DNA of 64,000 nucleotides from VYFG01 sp965203365 (GCA_965203365.1 OZ241878.1:186001-250000), one strand, 5' to 3'; positions 44,193 through 54,873 are shown, numbered from the stretch's first letter. Numbers and translations are program-made. The notes: generated from the letters alone by a model not told the origin.

Positions 44193-44894
44193 ATGGCAAA
44201 GAAAGGCAAGCGTATCCGGGCACTGCACGAAAAGGTGGAGCGGGAAAAGTTGTATCCGCTTGATGAGGCGCTCTCGCTCCTCCAGGAACTGGCGACTGCC
44301 CGGTTTGACGAAAGCGTGGAACTGGCCGTCAACCTGGGCGTCAATGCGCGCAAATCGGACCAGAATGTCCGCGGCGCCACTGTCCTGCCCCACGGGACCG
44401 GCAAGTCGATTCGGGTGGCGGTGTTTGCGGAGGGGGCGGATGCCGAAGCCGCCCGCGAGGCCGGGGCTGATATCGTGGGATTGCAGGATCTGGCGGACCA
44501 GATCAAGGCAGGCCACATCGAGTTTGAACTGTGTATCGCGACCCCGGCGACCATGCGCGTCGTGGGACAACTTGGCCAGATTCTCGGACCGCGAGGCATC
44601 ATGCCCAACCCCAAAGTGGGTACCGTGACCATGGACGTGGCCAAGGCCGTCGCCGACGCCAAGTCGGGTCAGGTGCAGTATCGAATTGACCGGGCCGGCA
44701 TCATTCATTGTGCCATTGGCAAGGTCTCGTTCCCCCGGGAAGCGCTCAGGGAAAACCTGAATGCGGTGTTGGGCGCCCTGTGGCGGGCGAAGCCGGCGTC
44801 GTCGAAGGGGCAATACATTCGTCATGTCGCGATTTCGAGCTCCATGGGTCCCGGCATCAAGGTGGACCGCGGGTCGATTCCCGCGATTCGTTGA
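44193..44894 (+). CDS. rplA: 50S ribosomal protein L1
   Basis: L1-stalk protein that helps release deacylated tRNA, and in E. coli represses the L11 operon. The 233-residue product shows MAKKGKRIRALHEKV, FDESVELAVNLGVNARKSDQ, RGATVLPHGTGKSIRVAVF and the ILGPRGIMPNPKVGTV signature. Length and start are standard. Confidence 0.97.
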   Translation: MAKKGKRIRALHEKVEREKLYPLDEALSLLQELATARFDESVELAVNLGVNARKSDQNVRGATVLPHGTGKSIRVAVFAEGADAEAAREAGADIVGLQDLADQIKAGHIEFELCIATPATMRVVGQLGQILGPRGIMPNPKVGTVTMDVAKAVADAKSGQVQYRIDRAGIIHCAIGKVSFPREALRENLNAVLGALWRAKPASSKGQYIRHVAISSSMGPGIKVDRGSIPAIR

Positions 44895-45131
44895 CCGGGC
44901 CGAATCCACATGGTGTCGAGTCGGTTGAAAGGTTTGGTGTCTATCGTTCCGTATTGGCGAATAAGGGACGGTGGGTTGTCCAAGACCGCTGGTGCGTACG
45001 GAGGGAAACTCCGACGCTTAATTGCGCGTCGTTCCGGTGATCCGGTGGGGCGCAAAGCCAGCCCAGACGGTGGCCCAATTCAGGATTTTCCTGAGGCAGG
45101 ACACCATTTTTCTTACATTGGGAGTTGATTG
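44895..45131 (+). promoter_or_regulatory. rplJ leader, likely site of L10 autoregulation
   Basis: A 237-base gap between rplA and rplJ, the place where gammaproteobacteria carry the L10(L12)4-binding leader and an internal promoter. Hairpin-forming segments are visible, such as CGGAG/CTCCG around 44999-45013, but I cannot fold the region or identify the kink-turn. The assignment rests mainly on position. Confidence 0.35.
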
Positions 45132-45668
45132 ATGAGTTTAAGTCTCACTCAGAAAAAGGCGGTCATCAATGAAGTCAGTCAGGCCATTGCCTTGGCCAAT
45201 GCCGGTGTGCTGGCCGAGTATCGCGGAATGACGGTGGCTCAATTGACCCGCCTGCGCCAGGAAGCGCGCCGGGCTGGTGTCTGGATCAAGGTGGTGAAAA
45301 ACAATCTGGCCAGACGGGCGATCGCCGATACCGGTTTTGCCTGTTTGCGGGAATATTTCATCGGGCCGATTATCTTTTCCGTCTCGGAAGACCCGGTGGC
45401 CGTGGCCAAGGTCATGACCCGGTTTGCCAGAGACAACGAACATCTGAAGATCACAGTGGGGGCCATGAATGGCTCCTTGATGGATCCCAGGATGCTGGAT
45501 GACCTGTCCAAGTTGCCGGGACGAGAAGAATTGCTGGCCAAGCTGATGGGTACCATGCAGGCGCCGATACAACAGTTTGTCGCGACCCTCAACGAAGTGC
45601 CCAGCCGGTTTGTCAGGACGCTGTCCGCTGTGGCCGAGTCGAAGGAAGCTGGCGGGCCGTCGTCATGA
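45132..45668 (+). CDS. rplJ: 50S ribosomal protein L10
   Basis: Anchors L7/L12 dimers to the ribosome. The 178-residue protein has MSLSLTQKKAVINEVSQAI, LAEYRGMTVAQLTRLRQEAR and KVVKNNLARRA, plus a C-terminal helix for L12 binding. The ATG at 45132 is chosen over TTG at 45129; GGGAG lies seven bases upstream. Confidence 0.96.
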   Translation: MSLSLTQKKAVINEVSQAIALANAGVLAEYRGMTVAQLTRLRQEARRAGVWIKVVKNNLARRAIADTGFACLREYFIGPIIFSVSEDPVAVAKVMTRFARDNEHLKITVGAMNGSLMDPRMLDDLSKLPGREELLAKLMGTMQAPIQQFVATLNEVPSRFVRTLSAVAESKEAGGPSS

Positions 45669-45737
45669 GTTCACGGGCGACCGACGCTTCGAAACCAATC
45701 AATCATTCTTATGTTTTCCTAAATCAGGAGTAAATCC

Positions 45738-46127
45738 ATGGGTATATCCAAAGAAGAGATTCTCGACGCCATTGCCGAGATGAGTGTGCTCGACCTGTCT
45801 GCATTGATCAAGGATATGGAAGAGAAGTTCGGTGTCTCTGCGGCCGCGGCCGTGGCGGTGTCCGCTGGTCCTGCGACTGGGGGTGGCGATGCTGAAGCGG
45901 GTGGCGCGGAAGAGAAGGATGAGTTTGATGCGATCCTCACCGGATTTGGCGAAAAGAAAGTCGGTGTCATCAAGGTCGTGCGGACCCTCACCGGTCTGGG
46001 TCTCAAGGAGGCGAAGGACCTGGTCGAAAGCGCCCCGGCCCCACTGAAAGAGGGGGTCAACAAGCAAGAAGCGGAAGAGATCAAGAAACAGGTCGAAGAG
46101 GCGGGTGGTTCCGTCGAGCTGAAATAG
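45738..46127 (+). CDS. rplL: 50S ribosomal protein L7/L12
   Basis: Stalk protein that recruits translation GTPases. The 129-residue protein has the N-terminal dimerisation helix (MGISKEEILDAIAEMSVLDL), an Ala/Gly-rich hinge around 45-58 and the conserved C-terminal domain with KKVGVIKVVRTLTGLGLKEA. It is preceded by an AGGAG site at 45726-45730. The gap to rpoB holds two hairpins. Confidence 0.97.
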   Translation: MGISKEEILDAIAEMSVLDLSALIKDMEEKFGVSAAAAVAVSAGPATGGGDAEAGGAEEKDEFDAILTGFGEKKVGVIKVVRTLTGLGLKEAKDLVESAPAPLKEGVNKQEAEEIKKQVEEAGGSVELK

Positions 46128-46167
46128 ATTCCGGTTGCTTTCAGTTCGGGTGGTTTCTCCTGACGAG

Positions 46168-46222
46168 GCAGGGAGCGGAAGCTTCGCTTCCCTGCTGGGT
46201 CGCGGATGCCCGATTTTCGGGC
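46168..46222 (+). promoter_or_regulatory. Double hairpin between rplL and rpoB
   Basis: Two inverted repeats. At 46168-46195 GCAGGGA-GCG pairs with its complement (one bulged base). At 46208-46222 GCCCGA pairs with TCGGGC across a TTT loop. No T-tract follows, so readthrough is expected. The position matches the E. coli rplL-rpoB attenuator and RNase III processing region, and a similar role is inferred. Confidence 0.5.
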
Positions 46223-46369
46223 GACAGTGGCGAACTGAAGGGCGCGTTGTATTTTCCATGAGCCAGTCATGGCCCGTTAGGGTCAGTGACGGTTCATCGG
46301 AAAGTCGACGGTATCTTACACGGCATCGGGACGCCGTGATCCAGGCTGGGTTGATTTGAGGAGCGACAC

Positions 46370-49300
46370 ATGGGTTATTCCTTTACCGAAAAAAAACGTA
46401 TCCGTAAACATTTCAGCAAGCGGACGGATGATTATCCCGTGCCCTACCTGCTGGAGACGCAAAAAGAATCCTATATCAAGTATCTGCAACGGGATGTGCC
46501 CCCCGAGCAGCGAATTGACCAGGGCATTCAGGCGGCTTTCAAATCCGTGTTTCCGATTAAAAGCTACAATGACAGCGTCCACCTGCAATTTGTTCGTTAC
46601 CGTCTTGACGAACCCCGGTTCGACGTTGAAGAGTGCATGCAGCGCGGGTTGATCTATTCCTGCCCGCTCCGAGTGGTGATGCACCTTGAAATCTACAACA
46701 AGGGCGGTAGTGGCAAGAAGATCAAGAAAATCATTGAGGAAGAGGTCTACCTCGGTGAAATGCCGTTGATGACGGACCATGGCACGTTTGTGATCAATGG
46801 CACCGAGCGCGTGATTGTTTCCCAACTGCATCGTTCCCCGGGTGTGATCTTCGACCATGATGGCGGGAAGACCCATGCCTCGCGCAAGTTGTTGTTTTCG
46901 GCCCGAATCATCCCGTATCGCGGCTCATGGCTGGATATGGAGTTTGACCCCAAGGATCTGCTGTACATTCGGATTGACCGCCGCCGCAAGTTGCCAGCGA
47001 CGATTATCCTGCGTGCGCTCGGTTCTTCCACCGAGGAGATTCTGGCGATGTTCTACGAGCGTGACCGCATCACGGTCGATGTAGACGGTTGCTACATGGA
47101 TCTGGTGCCGGAACGCCTGCGGGGACAACAGTTGGAATTCGATCTCAAGGGGCCCAGAGGCAAGGTGATCGTCGAGGCGGAAAAGCGCATTACCGCCCGT
47201 CATACCCGTGAGTTGGAGAAGGCGGGCCTGAAGGAAATCGAGGTGCCGGATGAATATATCGTTGATCGCATTCTGGCCAAGCCGATCATTGATACCGAGA
47301 CCGGTGAACTGCTGGCCGAGGCCAATGCGGAACTGACGGTCGAACTCTTGAAGAAGTTGCGACAGACGGGTGTTCGGGTGGTCGAGACCATCTACACCAA
47401 CGATTTTGACTGTGGCCCGTTCATTTCCGACACCCTGCGCATCGATACCACCCGCAACGAAGAGGACGCCCAGATCGAGATCTATCGCATGATGCGACCG
47501 GGTGAGCCGCCAACCAAGGAAGCTTCCGCTGCCTTGTTCAGCAACCTGTTTTTCAATTCTGAACGCTATGATCTGTCGCATGTGGGTCGGATGAAGCTCA
47601 ACCGCCGGCTCGGGAAGGAAACCGATGAAGGACCACTGATTCTGCAAAAGCAGGACATCATCGGGGTGATGAAGGAGATCGTGGCCCTGAAGAACGGCAA
47701 GGGCGAGGTGGATGACATTGACAATCTGGGCAACCGACGGGTTCGTTCGGTGGGGGAACTGGTGGAGAACCAGTTCCGGATCGGTTTGGTACGGGTAGAA
47801 CGCGCGGTCAAGGAGCGACTGAATCTGGTGGAGAGTGAGGACCTGAAACCCGTGGACTTGATCAATGCCAAGCCGGTCTCCGCCGTGGTGCGGGAGTTCT
47901 TCGGTTCCAGTCAACTGTCGCAGTTCATGGACCAGACCAATCCGCTGTCTGAAGTCACGCACAAGCGCCGGGTCTCGGCGCTCGGTCCGGGGGGGCTGAC
48001 TCGGGAGCGGGCTGGTTTTGAAGTGCGCGACGTGCATCCGACCCACTATGGTCGGGTCTGTCCCATTGAAACCCCCGAAGGACCCAATATCGGCTTGATC
48101 AATTCACTGGCGGTCTATGCCCGAACCAATGAATACGGGTTTCTGGAGACGCCTTACCGCAAGGTGGAAGATGGCCAGGTGACCGACTTTGTTGAGTATT
48201 TGTCGGCCATTGAGGAACACAAATATGTGATTGCCCAGGCCAATTCCAGGCTGGATGGCGAGAGCCGGTTTGTCAATGATATGGTGTCCTGCCGGCATAA
48301 GAACGAATTCTCACAGTCGGCCCCCGAGAACATTGACTACATTGATGTCGGTCCGCAGCAGATCGTGTCCGTGGCGGCCTCGTTGATCCCCTTTCTGGAG
48401 CATGATGACGCCAACCGGGCGCTCATGGGTTCCAACATGCAGCGTCAGGCGGTTCCGGTGCTCCGCAGTGAAAAACCATTGGTCGGTACGGGCATGGAAC
48501 GCCGGGTGGCCATCGACTCCGGTGTCACCGTTGTCGCCCAGCGGGGGGGCGTGGTGGATTTCGTGGATGCCAACCGGATCGTGGTCCGGGTCGACGAAAA
48601 GGAATGGGTCGAAGGTCAGCCCGGAGTGGACATCTACTCCCTGGTCAAATACCGGCGATCCAATCAGAACACCACCATCAACCAGCGCCCGCTGGTGAAA
48701 TACCATGATGTTGTGGTCCGTGGCGATGTCCTGGCCGATGGGCCCTCGACCGATATGGGGGAATTGTCGCTCGGGCGCAATGTGCTGATTGCCTTCATGC
48801 CCTGGAATGGCTACAACTTTGAAGATTCGATTCTCATCTCGGAGCGTCTCGTCAAGGATGATGTCTTCACCTCCATCCATATTCAGGAATTGTCCTGCAT
48901 CGCACGGGACACCAAACTGGGTCCCGAGGAAATCAGTCGCGATATCCCCAATGTAGGCGAAAGTGCCTTGGCCAAGCTGGATGAATCCGGGATCGTGTAT
49001 ATCGGTGCGGAAGTCAAGCCCGGTGATGTGCTGGTGGGCAAGATCACGCCCAAGGGGGAGACCCAGTTGACCCCGGAGGAGAAGTTGCTTCGGGCCATCT
49101 TTGGCGAGAAGGCGTCGGATGTCAAGGATACTTCCCTGCGCATGTCATCGGGGTTGAAGGGCACCGTCATTGATGTTCAGGTATTCACTCGCGAAGGAAT
49201 GGAGAAGGATGAAAGGGCCAAGGCCAATGATGAAGAGGAACTGGCCCAGGTGCGCAAGAATATGAGGGATCAGTTGCGTATCATGGAAGATGATTTCTAT

Positions 49301-50449
49301 GCCCGTATCCGACGACTGATTGACCAACAGGTGGCAGAAGGCGGCCCGGGCGGCCTGAAGTCGGGAAAGCGGGTCACTGAGGAATATCTGGATGAGTTGC
49401 CACGGGCGCAGTGGTTTGAAATTCGCCTTCGCAATGAGGATGTCAATGCCCAACTCGAACGCATTCGCGAGCAGCTTGAGGTGCAGCAGAAGCAGTTCGA
49501 GGAACGTCTTGACAGGAAAAGAGAAAAAGTCAGAACGGGGGACGATCTGGCCCCCGGGGTGCAGAAGATTGTCAAGGTCTTCGTGGCGGTCAAGCGCCGG
49601 TTGCAACCGGGAGACAAGATGGCGGGCCGGCATGGGAACAAGGGAGTGATTTCCCGGATCGTACCGGTGGAGGACATGCCCTACATGGAGGATGGGACCG
49701 CCGTCGACATCTGCCTGAATCCATTGGGCGTTCCGTCGCGCATGAACGTCGGTCAGGTGCTGGAAACGCATCTGGGCTGGGCGGCCAAGAACATCGGCCG
49801 ACACATTGACGAGATGCTGCGCAAGAACAAGAAGACCGACCAGGTGCGCAAGTTTCTGGGCCGGGTCTACAACTCCAGCGGCAAACAGGAGGAACTGGAG
49901 GCGCTCAGTGATACCGAAGTCAGAGAACTGGCCTCCAATCTCACCGCGGGCGTCCCCATGGCGACACCGGTATTTGATGGCGCCCAGGAAGCCGAAATCA
50001 AGCACATGCTGAAGCTGGCCGGACTCCCGGACAGTGGACAGACCACGCTTTATGATGGCCGGACCGGTGAGCCATTTGATCGTCCCGTGACCTGTGGCTA
50101 TATGTATATCCTGAAACTCAATCACTTGGTGGATGACAAGATGCATGCCCGCTCCACGGGGCCCTACGGATTGATCACCCAACAACCCTTGGGGGGCAAG
50201 GCCCAGTTCGGTGGCCAACGCTTTGGGGAGATGGAAGTGTGGGCGCTGGAGGCTTACGGGGCCGCCTATACGTTGCAGGAAATGTTGACCGTGAAATCCG
50301 ACGATGTGGTGGGACGTTCCAAGATTTACGAAAACATCGTCCGCGGTGACCACGGCATGGATGCGGGGATGCCCGAGTCCTTCAACGTTCTGGTCAAGGA
50401 AATTCGTGCCTTGGGGCTCAATATCGAGCTCATGGATGATCACGCCTGA
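46370..50449 (+). CDS. rpoB: DNA-directed RNA polymerase subunit beta
   Basis: Large catalytic subunit of RNA polymerase. The 1359-residue protein follows the gammaproteobacterial RpoB plan. The rifampicin-binding region (about 507-535) reads FGSSQLSQFMDQTNPLSEVTHKRRVSALGPGG; the positions equivalent to D516, H526 and S531 are wild type, so rifampicin sensitivity is expected. Further landmarks are VCPIETPEGPNIGLINSLA, GYNFEDSILIS, KMAGRHGNKGVIS and the C-terminal GGKAQFGGQRFGEMEVWALE. A GAGGAG site lies six bases before the ATG. It is 29 bp from rpoC. Confidence 0.98.
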   Translation: MGYSFTEKKRIRKHFSKRTDDYPVPYLLETQKESYIKYLQRDVPPEQRIDQGIQAAFKSVFPIKSYNDSVHLQFVRYRLDEPRFDVEECMQRGLIYSCPLRVVMHLEIYNKGGSGKKIKKIIEEEVYLGEMPLMTDHGTFVINGTERVIVSQLHRSPGVIFDHDGGKTHASRKLLFSARIIPYRGSWLDMEFDPKDLLYIRIDRRRKLPATIILRALGSSTEEILAMFYERDRITVDVDGCYMDLVPERLRGQQLEFDLKGPRGKVIVEAEKRITARHTRELEKAGLKEIEVPDEYIVDRILAKPIIDTETGELLAEANAELTVELLKKLRQTGVRVVETIYTNDFDCGPFISDTLRIDTTRNEEDAQIEIYRMMRPGEPPTKEASAALFSNLFFNSERYDLSHVGRMKLNRRLGKETDEGPLILQKQDIIGVMKEIVALKNGKGEVDDIDNLGNRRVRSVGELVENQFRIGLVRVERAVKERLNLVESEDLKPVDLINAKPVSAVVREFFGSSQLSQFMDQTNPLSEVTHKRRVSALGPGGLTRERAGFEVRDVHPTHYGRVCPIETPEGPNIGLINSLAVYARTNEYGFLETPYRKVEDGQVTDFVEYLSAIEEHKYVIAQANSRLDGESRFVNDMVSCRHKNEFSQSAPENIDYIDVGPQQIVSVAASLIPFLEHDDANRALMGSNMQRQAVPVLRSEKPLVGTGMERRVAIDSGVTVVAQRGGVVDFVDANRIVVRVDEKEWVEGQPGVDIYSLVKYRRSNQNTTINQRPLVKYHDVVVRGDVLADGPSTDMGELSLGRNVLIAFMPWNGYNFEDSILISERLVKDDVFTSIHIQELSCIARDTKLGPEEISRDIPNVGESALAKLDESGIVYIGAEVKPGDVLVGKITPKGETQLTPEEKLLRAIFGEKASDVKDTSLRMSSGLKGTVIDVQVFTREGMEKDERAKANDEEELAQVRKNMRDQLRIMEDDFYARIRRLIDQQVAEGGPGGLKSGKRVTEEYLDELPRAQWFEIRLRNEDVNAQLERIREQLEVQQKQFEERLDRKREKVRTGDDLAPGVQKIVKVFVAVKRRLQPGDKMAGRHGNKGVISRIVPVEDMPYMEDGTAVDICLNPLGVPSRMNVGQVLETHLGWAAKNIGRHIDEMLRKNKKTDQVRKFLGRVYNSSGKQEELEALSDTEVRELASNLTAGVPMATPVFDGAQEAEIKHMLKLAGLPDSGQTTLYDGRTGEPFDRPVTCGYMYILKLNHLVDDKMHARSTGPYGLITQQPLGGKAQFGGQRFGEMEVWALEAYGAAYTLQEMLTVKSDDVVGRSKIYENIVRGDHGMDAGMPESFNVLVKEIRALGLNIELMDDHA

Positions 50450-50478
50450 CATAACCGAAAACCTTACGAGGCGAAAAA

Positions 50479-53400
50479 ATGAGAGACATTTTTAACCTGT
50501 TCAAGCAACACGATTCGGTTAAGGATTTTGATTCCATTCGCATCAGTATTGCGTCTCCGGAGAAGATTCGATCCTGGTCCTATGGCGAAGTCAAGAAGCC
50601 CGAGACGATCAACTACCGGACCTTCCGGCCTGAGCGCGATGGCCTGTTTTGTGCCAAGTTGTTTGGTCCGGTCAGTGACTACGAGTGTCTGTGCGGAAAA
50701 TACAAGCGACTGAAGCATCGCGGGGTGATCTGTGAAAAGTGCGGTGTCGAGGTCACCCTGTCCAAGGTGCGGCGTGAACGCATGGGGCATATCGACCTGG
50801 CGGCCCCATGTGCCCACATCTGGTTTCTCAAGTCCTTGCCGTCGAGACTCGGGCTGTTGCTGGATATGACCGTCCGGGAGATGGAGCGGGTACTGTATTT
50901 CGAGGCGTACGTCATCATCGACCCCGGTGCCACTGATTTCAAGCGGGGGGCTTTGCTGACGGAAGAAACCTATCTCGAAATGATCGAGAAATACGGCGAT
51001 CAGTTTGAAGCCCGAATGGGGGCGGACGCGATCCGTTCTTTGTTGCAAGAAATTGATCTGGAGGTGGAAGCGGGGTTGCTGCGGGAAGAGCTGGCGGTCA
51101 CCAAATCCGAGGCCAAGACCAAGAAGCTGACCAGCCGCCTCAAGGTCATGGAAGCGTTCATTAAATCGGCCAATCGCCCGGAATGGATGATCATGGACGT
51201 GCTGCCGGTTTTGCCGCCGGACCTGCGTCCTCTGGTACCGCTGGAAGGCGGTCGTTTCGCCACCTCGGATCTGAATGATCTGTATCGGCGGGTGATCAAC
51301 CGGAATAATCGCCTCAAGCGGCTGCTGGACCTCAATGCGCCCGACCTGATCGTGCGAAATGAAAGGCGGATGTTGCAAGAGGCTGTGGACGCCCTGTTGG
51401 ACAATGGTCGCCGCGGCAAGGCCATTACCGGGGCCAACAAGCGTCAGCTCAAGTCCATTTCAGACATGATCAAGGGCAAGCAGGGCCGATTCCGCCAGAA
51501 TCTACTGGGCAAGCGGGTGGATTACTCCGGTCGTTCCGTGATTGTGGTGGGTCCGACGCTCAAGCTCCATCAGTGTGGATTGCCGAAGAAAATGGCGCTG
51601 GAACTCTTCAAGCCCTTCATCTTCAACAAGCTGGAACTGCGTGATCTGGCCACGACCATCAAGCATGCGAAAAAGATGGTGGAAATGGAAAGTCCAGAGG
51701 TCTGGGACATCCTGGAAGAAGTCATTCGAGAGCATCCGGTGATGTTGAACCGGGCGCCGACCCTTCACCGCCTGGGGGTTCAGTCTTTTGAGCCGGTGCT
51801 GGTGGAGGGCAAGGCGATCCAGCTGCACCCGTTGGTGTGCACACCCTACAACGCGGATTTTGACGGGGATCAGATGGCCGTTCATGTGCCCCTGTCGATC
51901 GAGGCCCAGTTGGAGGCCCGTTCGTTGATGATGTCCACCAACAATATCCTCTCACCCGCCAACGGCGACCCCATCATTGTTCCTTCTCAGGATATCGTGT
52001 TGGGACTCTATTACATGACCCGGGAGGATGCCGCCGCAAAGGGAACTGGCAAGTGGTTTGCTGATCTGGATGATCTCAAGCGGGCTTATGAATCGGGTAT
52101 TGTCCATCTGCATGCGCGTATTCAAGTCCGCCTGCCGGTGCCGGCCGAAGATGGGGAGAGTATCGGCGAACCTAGGCGGTCAAAACCCGGACCCCTGCGG
52201 GAAACCACTGTCGGGCGGGCGTTGCTCGGCGAAATTCTGCCCAAGGGGCTGCCGTTTGAGCTGGTGGACCGGCCGATGAAAAAGAAGACCATTTCGGAGT
52301 TGATCAATACCAGCTATCGTGAATGCGACCTCAAGGATACGGTGATCTTTTCGGATCAGTTGATGTATATCGGTTTTCGCATGGCGGCTCTCGCCGGTCT
52401 GTCGATTGGGGTGGATGACATGGTGGTCCCGGACCACAAGGAAAGACTCCTGGGGCAAGCCTACAAGGAGGTGAAGTCGATCCAGAATCAATACGACAAC
52501 GGACTCTTGACGGACGGGGAGCGCTACAACAAGGTGATCGATATTTGGACCCGCACCAGTGAGCAGGTGGCCGAGGCGATGATGGCCAAGATGGCCACGG
52601 ATCAGGTGCAGGGACCGGACGGACAGATCCTGGACCAGGAGTCCTTCAACTCCATCTACATGATGGCAGACTCCGGGGCCAGAGGATCCCATGCCCAGAT
52701 TCGGCAGTTGGCCGGTATGCGTGGTCTGATGGCCAAACCGGACGGTTCGATCATTGAAACACCGATCACGGCCAACTTTCGTGAAGGTCTCAATGTGTTG
52801 CAGTACTTCATTTCCACTCATGGGGCTCGCAAGGGTCTCGCCGATACGGCTCTCAAGACCGCGAACTCCGGCTATCTGACCCGTCGTCTGGTGGATGTCT
52901 GCCAAGACCTCGTCATTACGGAGGAAGACTGTGGTACGACTCAAGGTATTCGTCGGGAGGCACAAGTTCAAGGGGGGGTGGTCATCGTCCCGTTGAGCGA
53001 TCGGATCCTGGGTCGATACAGCACGGAGGATATTAAGGATCCCGTCACAGACGAGATCTTGGTCAGCAAGGATGAGATGCTGGACGAAAAAAATGTCAAG
53101 CGTGTACAGCAGGCTAATATCCATGAAGTCGTCGTCCGCTCGGCGGTGACCTGTGCGACGCGCTATGGCGTGTGCGCGAAATGCTATGGGCGTGACCTGG
53201 GCCGGGGCAACAAGATCAACATTGGGGAAGCGGTCGGTGTGATTGCCGCCCAGTCCATTGGTGAGCCCGGCACGCAGTTGACCATGCGGACATTCCACAT
53301 CGGTGGGGCGGCGTCGGGCTCTGCGGTGATCAGTCAGATCGAGCTGAAGAATGGCGGCAAGATCGCCTTGCGCAACGCCAAGCTGGTGGAGAACAAGGAG

Positions 53401-54705
53401 GGTAACAGCGTGGTGGTGTCACGCCACGGCGAACTGTTTGTGCTGGATGTCCATGGCCGCAACCTTGAGAAACATACCTTGCCGTATGGGGCCGTGCTTT
53501 CCGTGAAAGAGCGTAGTCAGGTCGTCGCAGGCGATATCGTGGCGATCTGGGATCCTCATACTCATCCCATTGTGACGGAAGTGGACGGAAAAGTGGTGTT
53601 CACCGACCTCGTCGAGGGAGTGACTGTGAATGTTCAGACCGATGACATCACCGGCAGGACCACCTACGTGGTGATTGATCCGCAACGCCGGCGGGGCAGT
53701 GCTCATGACATCAAGCCAACCATCAGCCTGTTGGATCCGGCGGGTCGACCGGCAAAGTTTCCCGGTACCGAAACCGATGCCCGATACCATCTGCCATCGG
53801 ATGCCATCGTGATGCTGAAGGATGGACAGGAAGTCAGCAAGGGGGACATCATTGCCAGAATCCCCCAGGAATCTTCGAAGACGCGGGATATCACCGGTGG
53901 ACTGCCCCGAGTGGCGGAATTGTTCGAGGCACGCAAGCCGAAGGAGCCGGCCATCCTGGCCACGGCCTCCGGCATGGTGTCCTTCGGCAAGGAGACCAAG
54001 AGCAAGGTTCGTCTGGTCATCAACTCGGACGATGGGGAAAAGCATGAAACCTTGATCCCCAAGACCCGTAAACTGAATGTCTTCGAAGGCGAGACGGTGG
54101 AACGGGGAGAGGTCGTGGTTGAAGGCCCCCTCATGGCGAGTGATATCCTGGAATATCGCGGTGTCGCCAGTCTGGCCGATTATATTGTCAATGAAGTGCA
54201 GGATGTCTACCAACTTCAGGGTGTCAAGATCAATGACAAGCATATTGAGGTTATTGTTCGTCAGATGTTGCGCAAGGTCCGCATCAAGGAACCCGGCGAC
54301 AGCACGTTTCTTCCGGGGGAGCAGGTCGAGCGGACGATGTTGCTGGAGTACAATGATCAACTGGTAGCTGACGGCCAGCAACCGGCTACTTATGATCCGG
54401 AATTGCTGGGGATTACCAAGGCGTCGTTGACCACCGAATCGTTTATCTCCGCCGCATCGTTCCAGGAAACCACGCGGGTCCTGACCGCCGCCTGCATCAA
54501 CGGCAAGGTAGACGAGCTTCGCGGGTTGAAAGAAAACGTCATCGTTGGTCGTCTGATTCCCGCCGGAACGGGCCTCGCCTTTCACGAAGAGCGTAAGCGC
54601 AACCGGATGGAAAATCGGCAGAACAGCCAGGAAATTGAAGAGTTGCTGGGCAAGGTAGGCAGCGTGGATGACAGTGTCTTGGAACTCGAAATCAGTGAGG
54701 CTTGA
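50479..54705 (+). CDS. rpoC: DNA-directed RNA polymerase subunit beta'
   Basis: Catalytic subunit holding the active-site magnesium. The 1408-residue protein has the N-terminal zinc site (C70, C72, C85, C88), the catalytic NADFDGDQMAVH near residue 460, the bridge/trigger region with DSGARGSHAQIRQLAGMRGLM near 733-752, and a second zinc site with CATRYGVCAKC around 890-900. The C-terminal region ends EELLGKVGSVDDSVLELEISEA. Normal gammaproteobacterial length. Instead of rpsL, the next gene is an antisense hypothetical gene. Confidence 0.98.
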   Translation: MRDIFNLFKQHDSVKDFDSIRISIASPEKIRSWSYGEVKKPETINYRTFRPERDGLFCAKLFGPVSDYECLCGKYKRLKHRGVICEKCGVEVTLSKVRRERMGHIDLAAPCAHIWFLKSLPSRLGLLLDMTVREMERVLYFEAYVIIDPGATDFKRGALLTEETYLEMIEKYGDQFEARMGADAIRSLLQEIDLEVEAGLLREELAVTKSEAKTKKLTSRLKVMEAFIKSANRPEWMIMDVLPVLPPDLRPLVPLEGGRFATSDLNDLYRRVINRNNRLKRLLDLNAPDLIVRNERRMLQEAVDALLDNGRRGKAITGANKRQLKSISDMIKGKQGRFRQNLLGKRVDYSGRSVIVVGPTLKLHQCGLPKKMALELFKPFIFNKLELRDLATTIKHAKKMVEMESPEVWDILEEVIREHPVMLNRAPTLHRLGVQSFEPVLVEGKAIQLHPLVCTPYNADFDGDQMAVHVPLSIEAQLEARSLMMSTNNILSPANGDPIIVPSQDIVLGLYYMTREDAAAKGTGKWFADLDDLKRAYESGIVHLHARIQVRLPVPAEDGESIGEPRRSKPGPLRETTVGRALLGEILPKGLPFELVDRPMKKKTISELINTSYRECDLKDTVIFSDQLMYIGFRMAALAGLSIGVDDMVVPDHKERLLGQAYKEVKSIQNQYDNGLLTDGERYNKVIDIWTRTSEQVAEAMMAKMATDQVQGPDGQILDQESFNSIYMMADSGARGSHAQIRQLAGMRGLMAKPDGSIIETPITANFREGLNVLQYFISTHGARKGLADTALKTANSGYLTRRLVDVCQDLVITEEDCGTTQGIRREAQVQGGVVIVPLSDRILGRYSTEDIKDPVTDEILVSKDEMLDEKNVKRVQQANIHEVVVRSAVTCATRYGVCAKCYGRDLGRGNKINIGEAVGVIAAQSIGEPGTQLTMRTFHIGGAASGSAVISQIELKNGGKIALRNAKLVENKEGNSVVVSRHGELFVLDVHGRNLEKHTLPYGAVLSVKERSQVVAGDIVAIWDPHTHPIVTEVDGKVVFTDLVEGVTVNVQTDDITGRTTYVVIDPQRRRGSAHDIKPTISLLDPAGRPAKFPGTETDARYHLPSDAIVMLKDGQEVSKGDIIARIPQESSKTRDITGGLPRVAELFEARKPKEPAILATASGMVSFGKETKSKVRLVINSDDGEKHETLIPKTRKLNVFEGETVERGEVVVEGPLMASDILEYRGVASLADYIVNEVQDVYQLQGVKINDKHIEVIVRQMLRKVRIKEPGDSTFLPGEQVERTMLLEYNDQLVADGQQPATYDPELLGITKASLTTESFISAASFQETTRVLTAACINGKVDELRGLKENVIVGRLIPAGTGLAFHEERKRNRMENRQNSQEIEELLGKVGSVDDSVLELEISEA

Positions 54706-54873
54706 TTGTCGATTCAGGTCAACATGCGTTGTTTCTGTGGCTTGGATCCACCTCGATTCCTTGCGCAGTCATCAGCGAACCATCAAGAGGTAAAGCCAAT
54801 TGCAAGTTTGCTATATGATGTGCATGACTCCATGGAGGTCTGCTGTGCTCCCGTGTTGCTAATTTCAGGCCTG

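Noticed and set aside
53419..54585. A 388-codon minus-strand frame inside rpoC.
   Set aside because: It is wholly within the universally conserved rpoC coding region and has no recognisable content.
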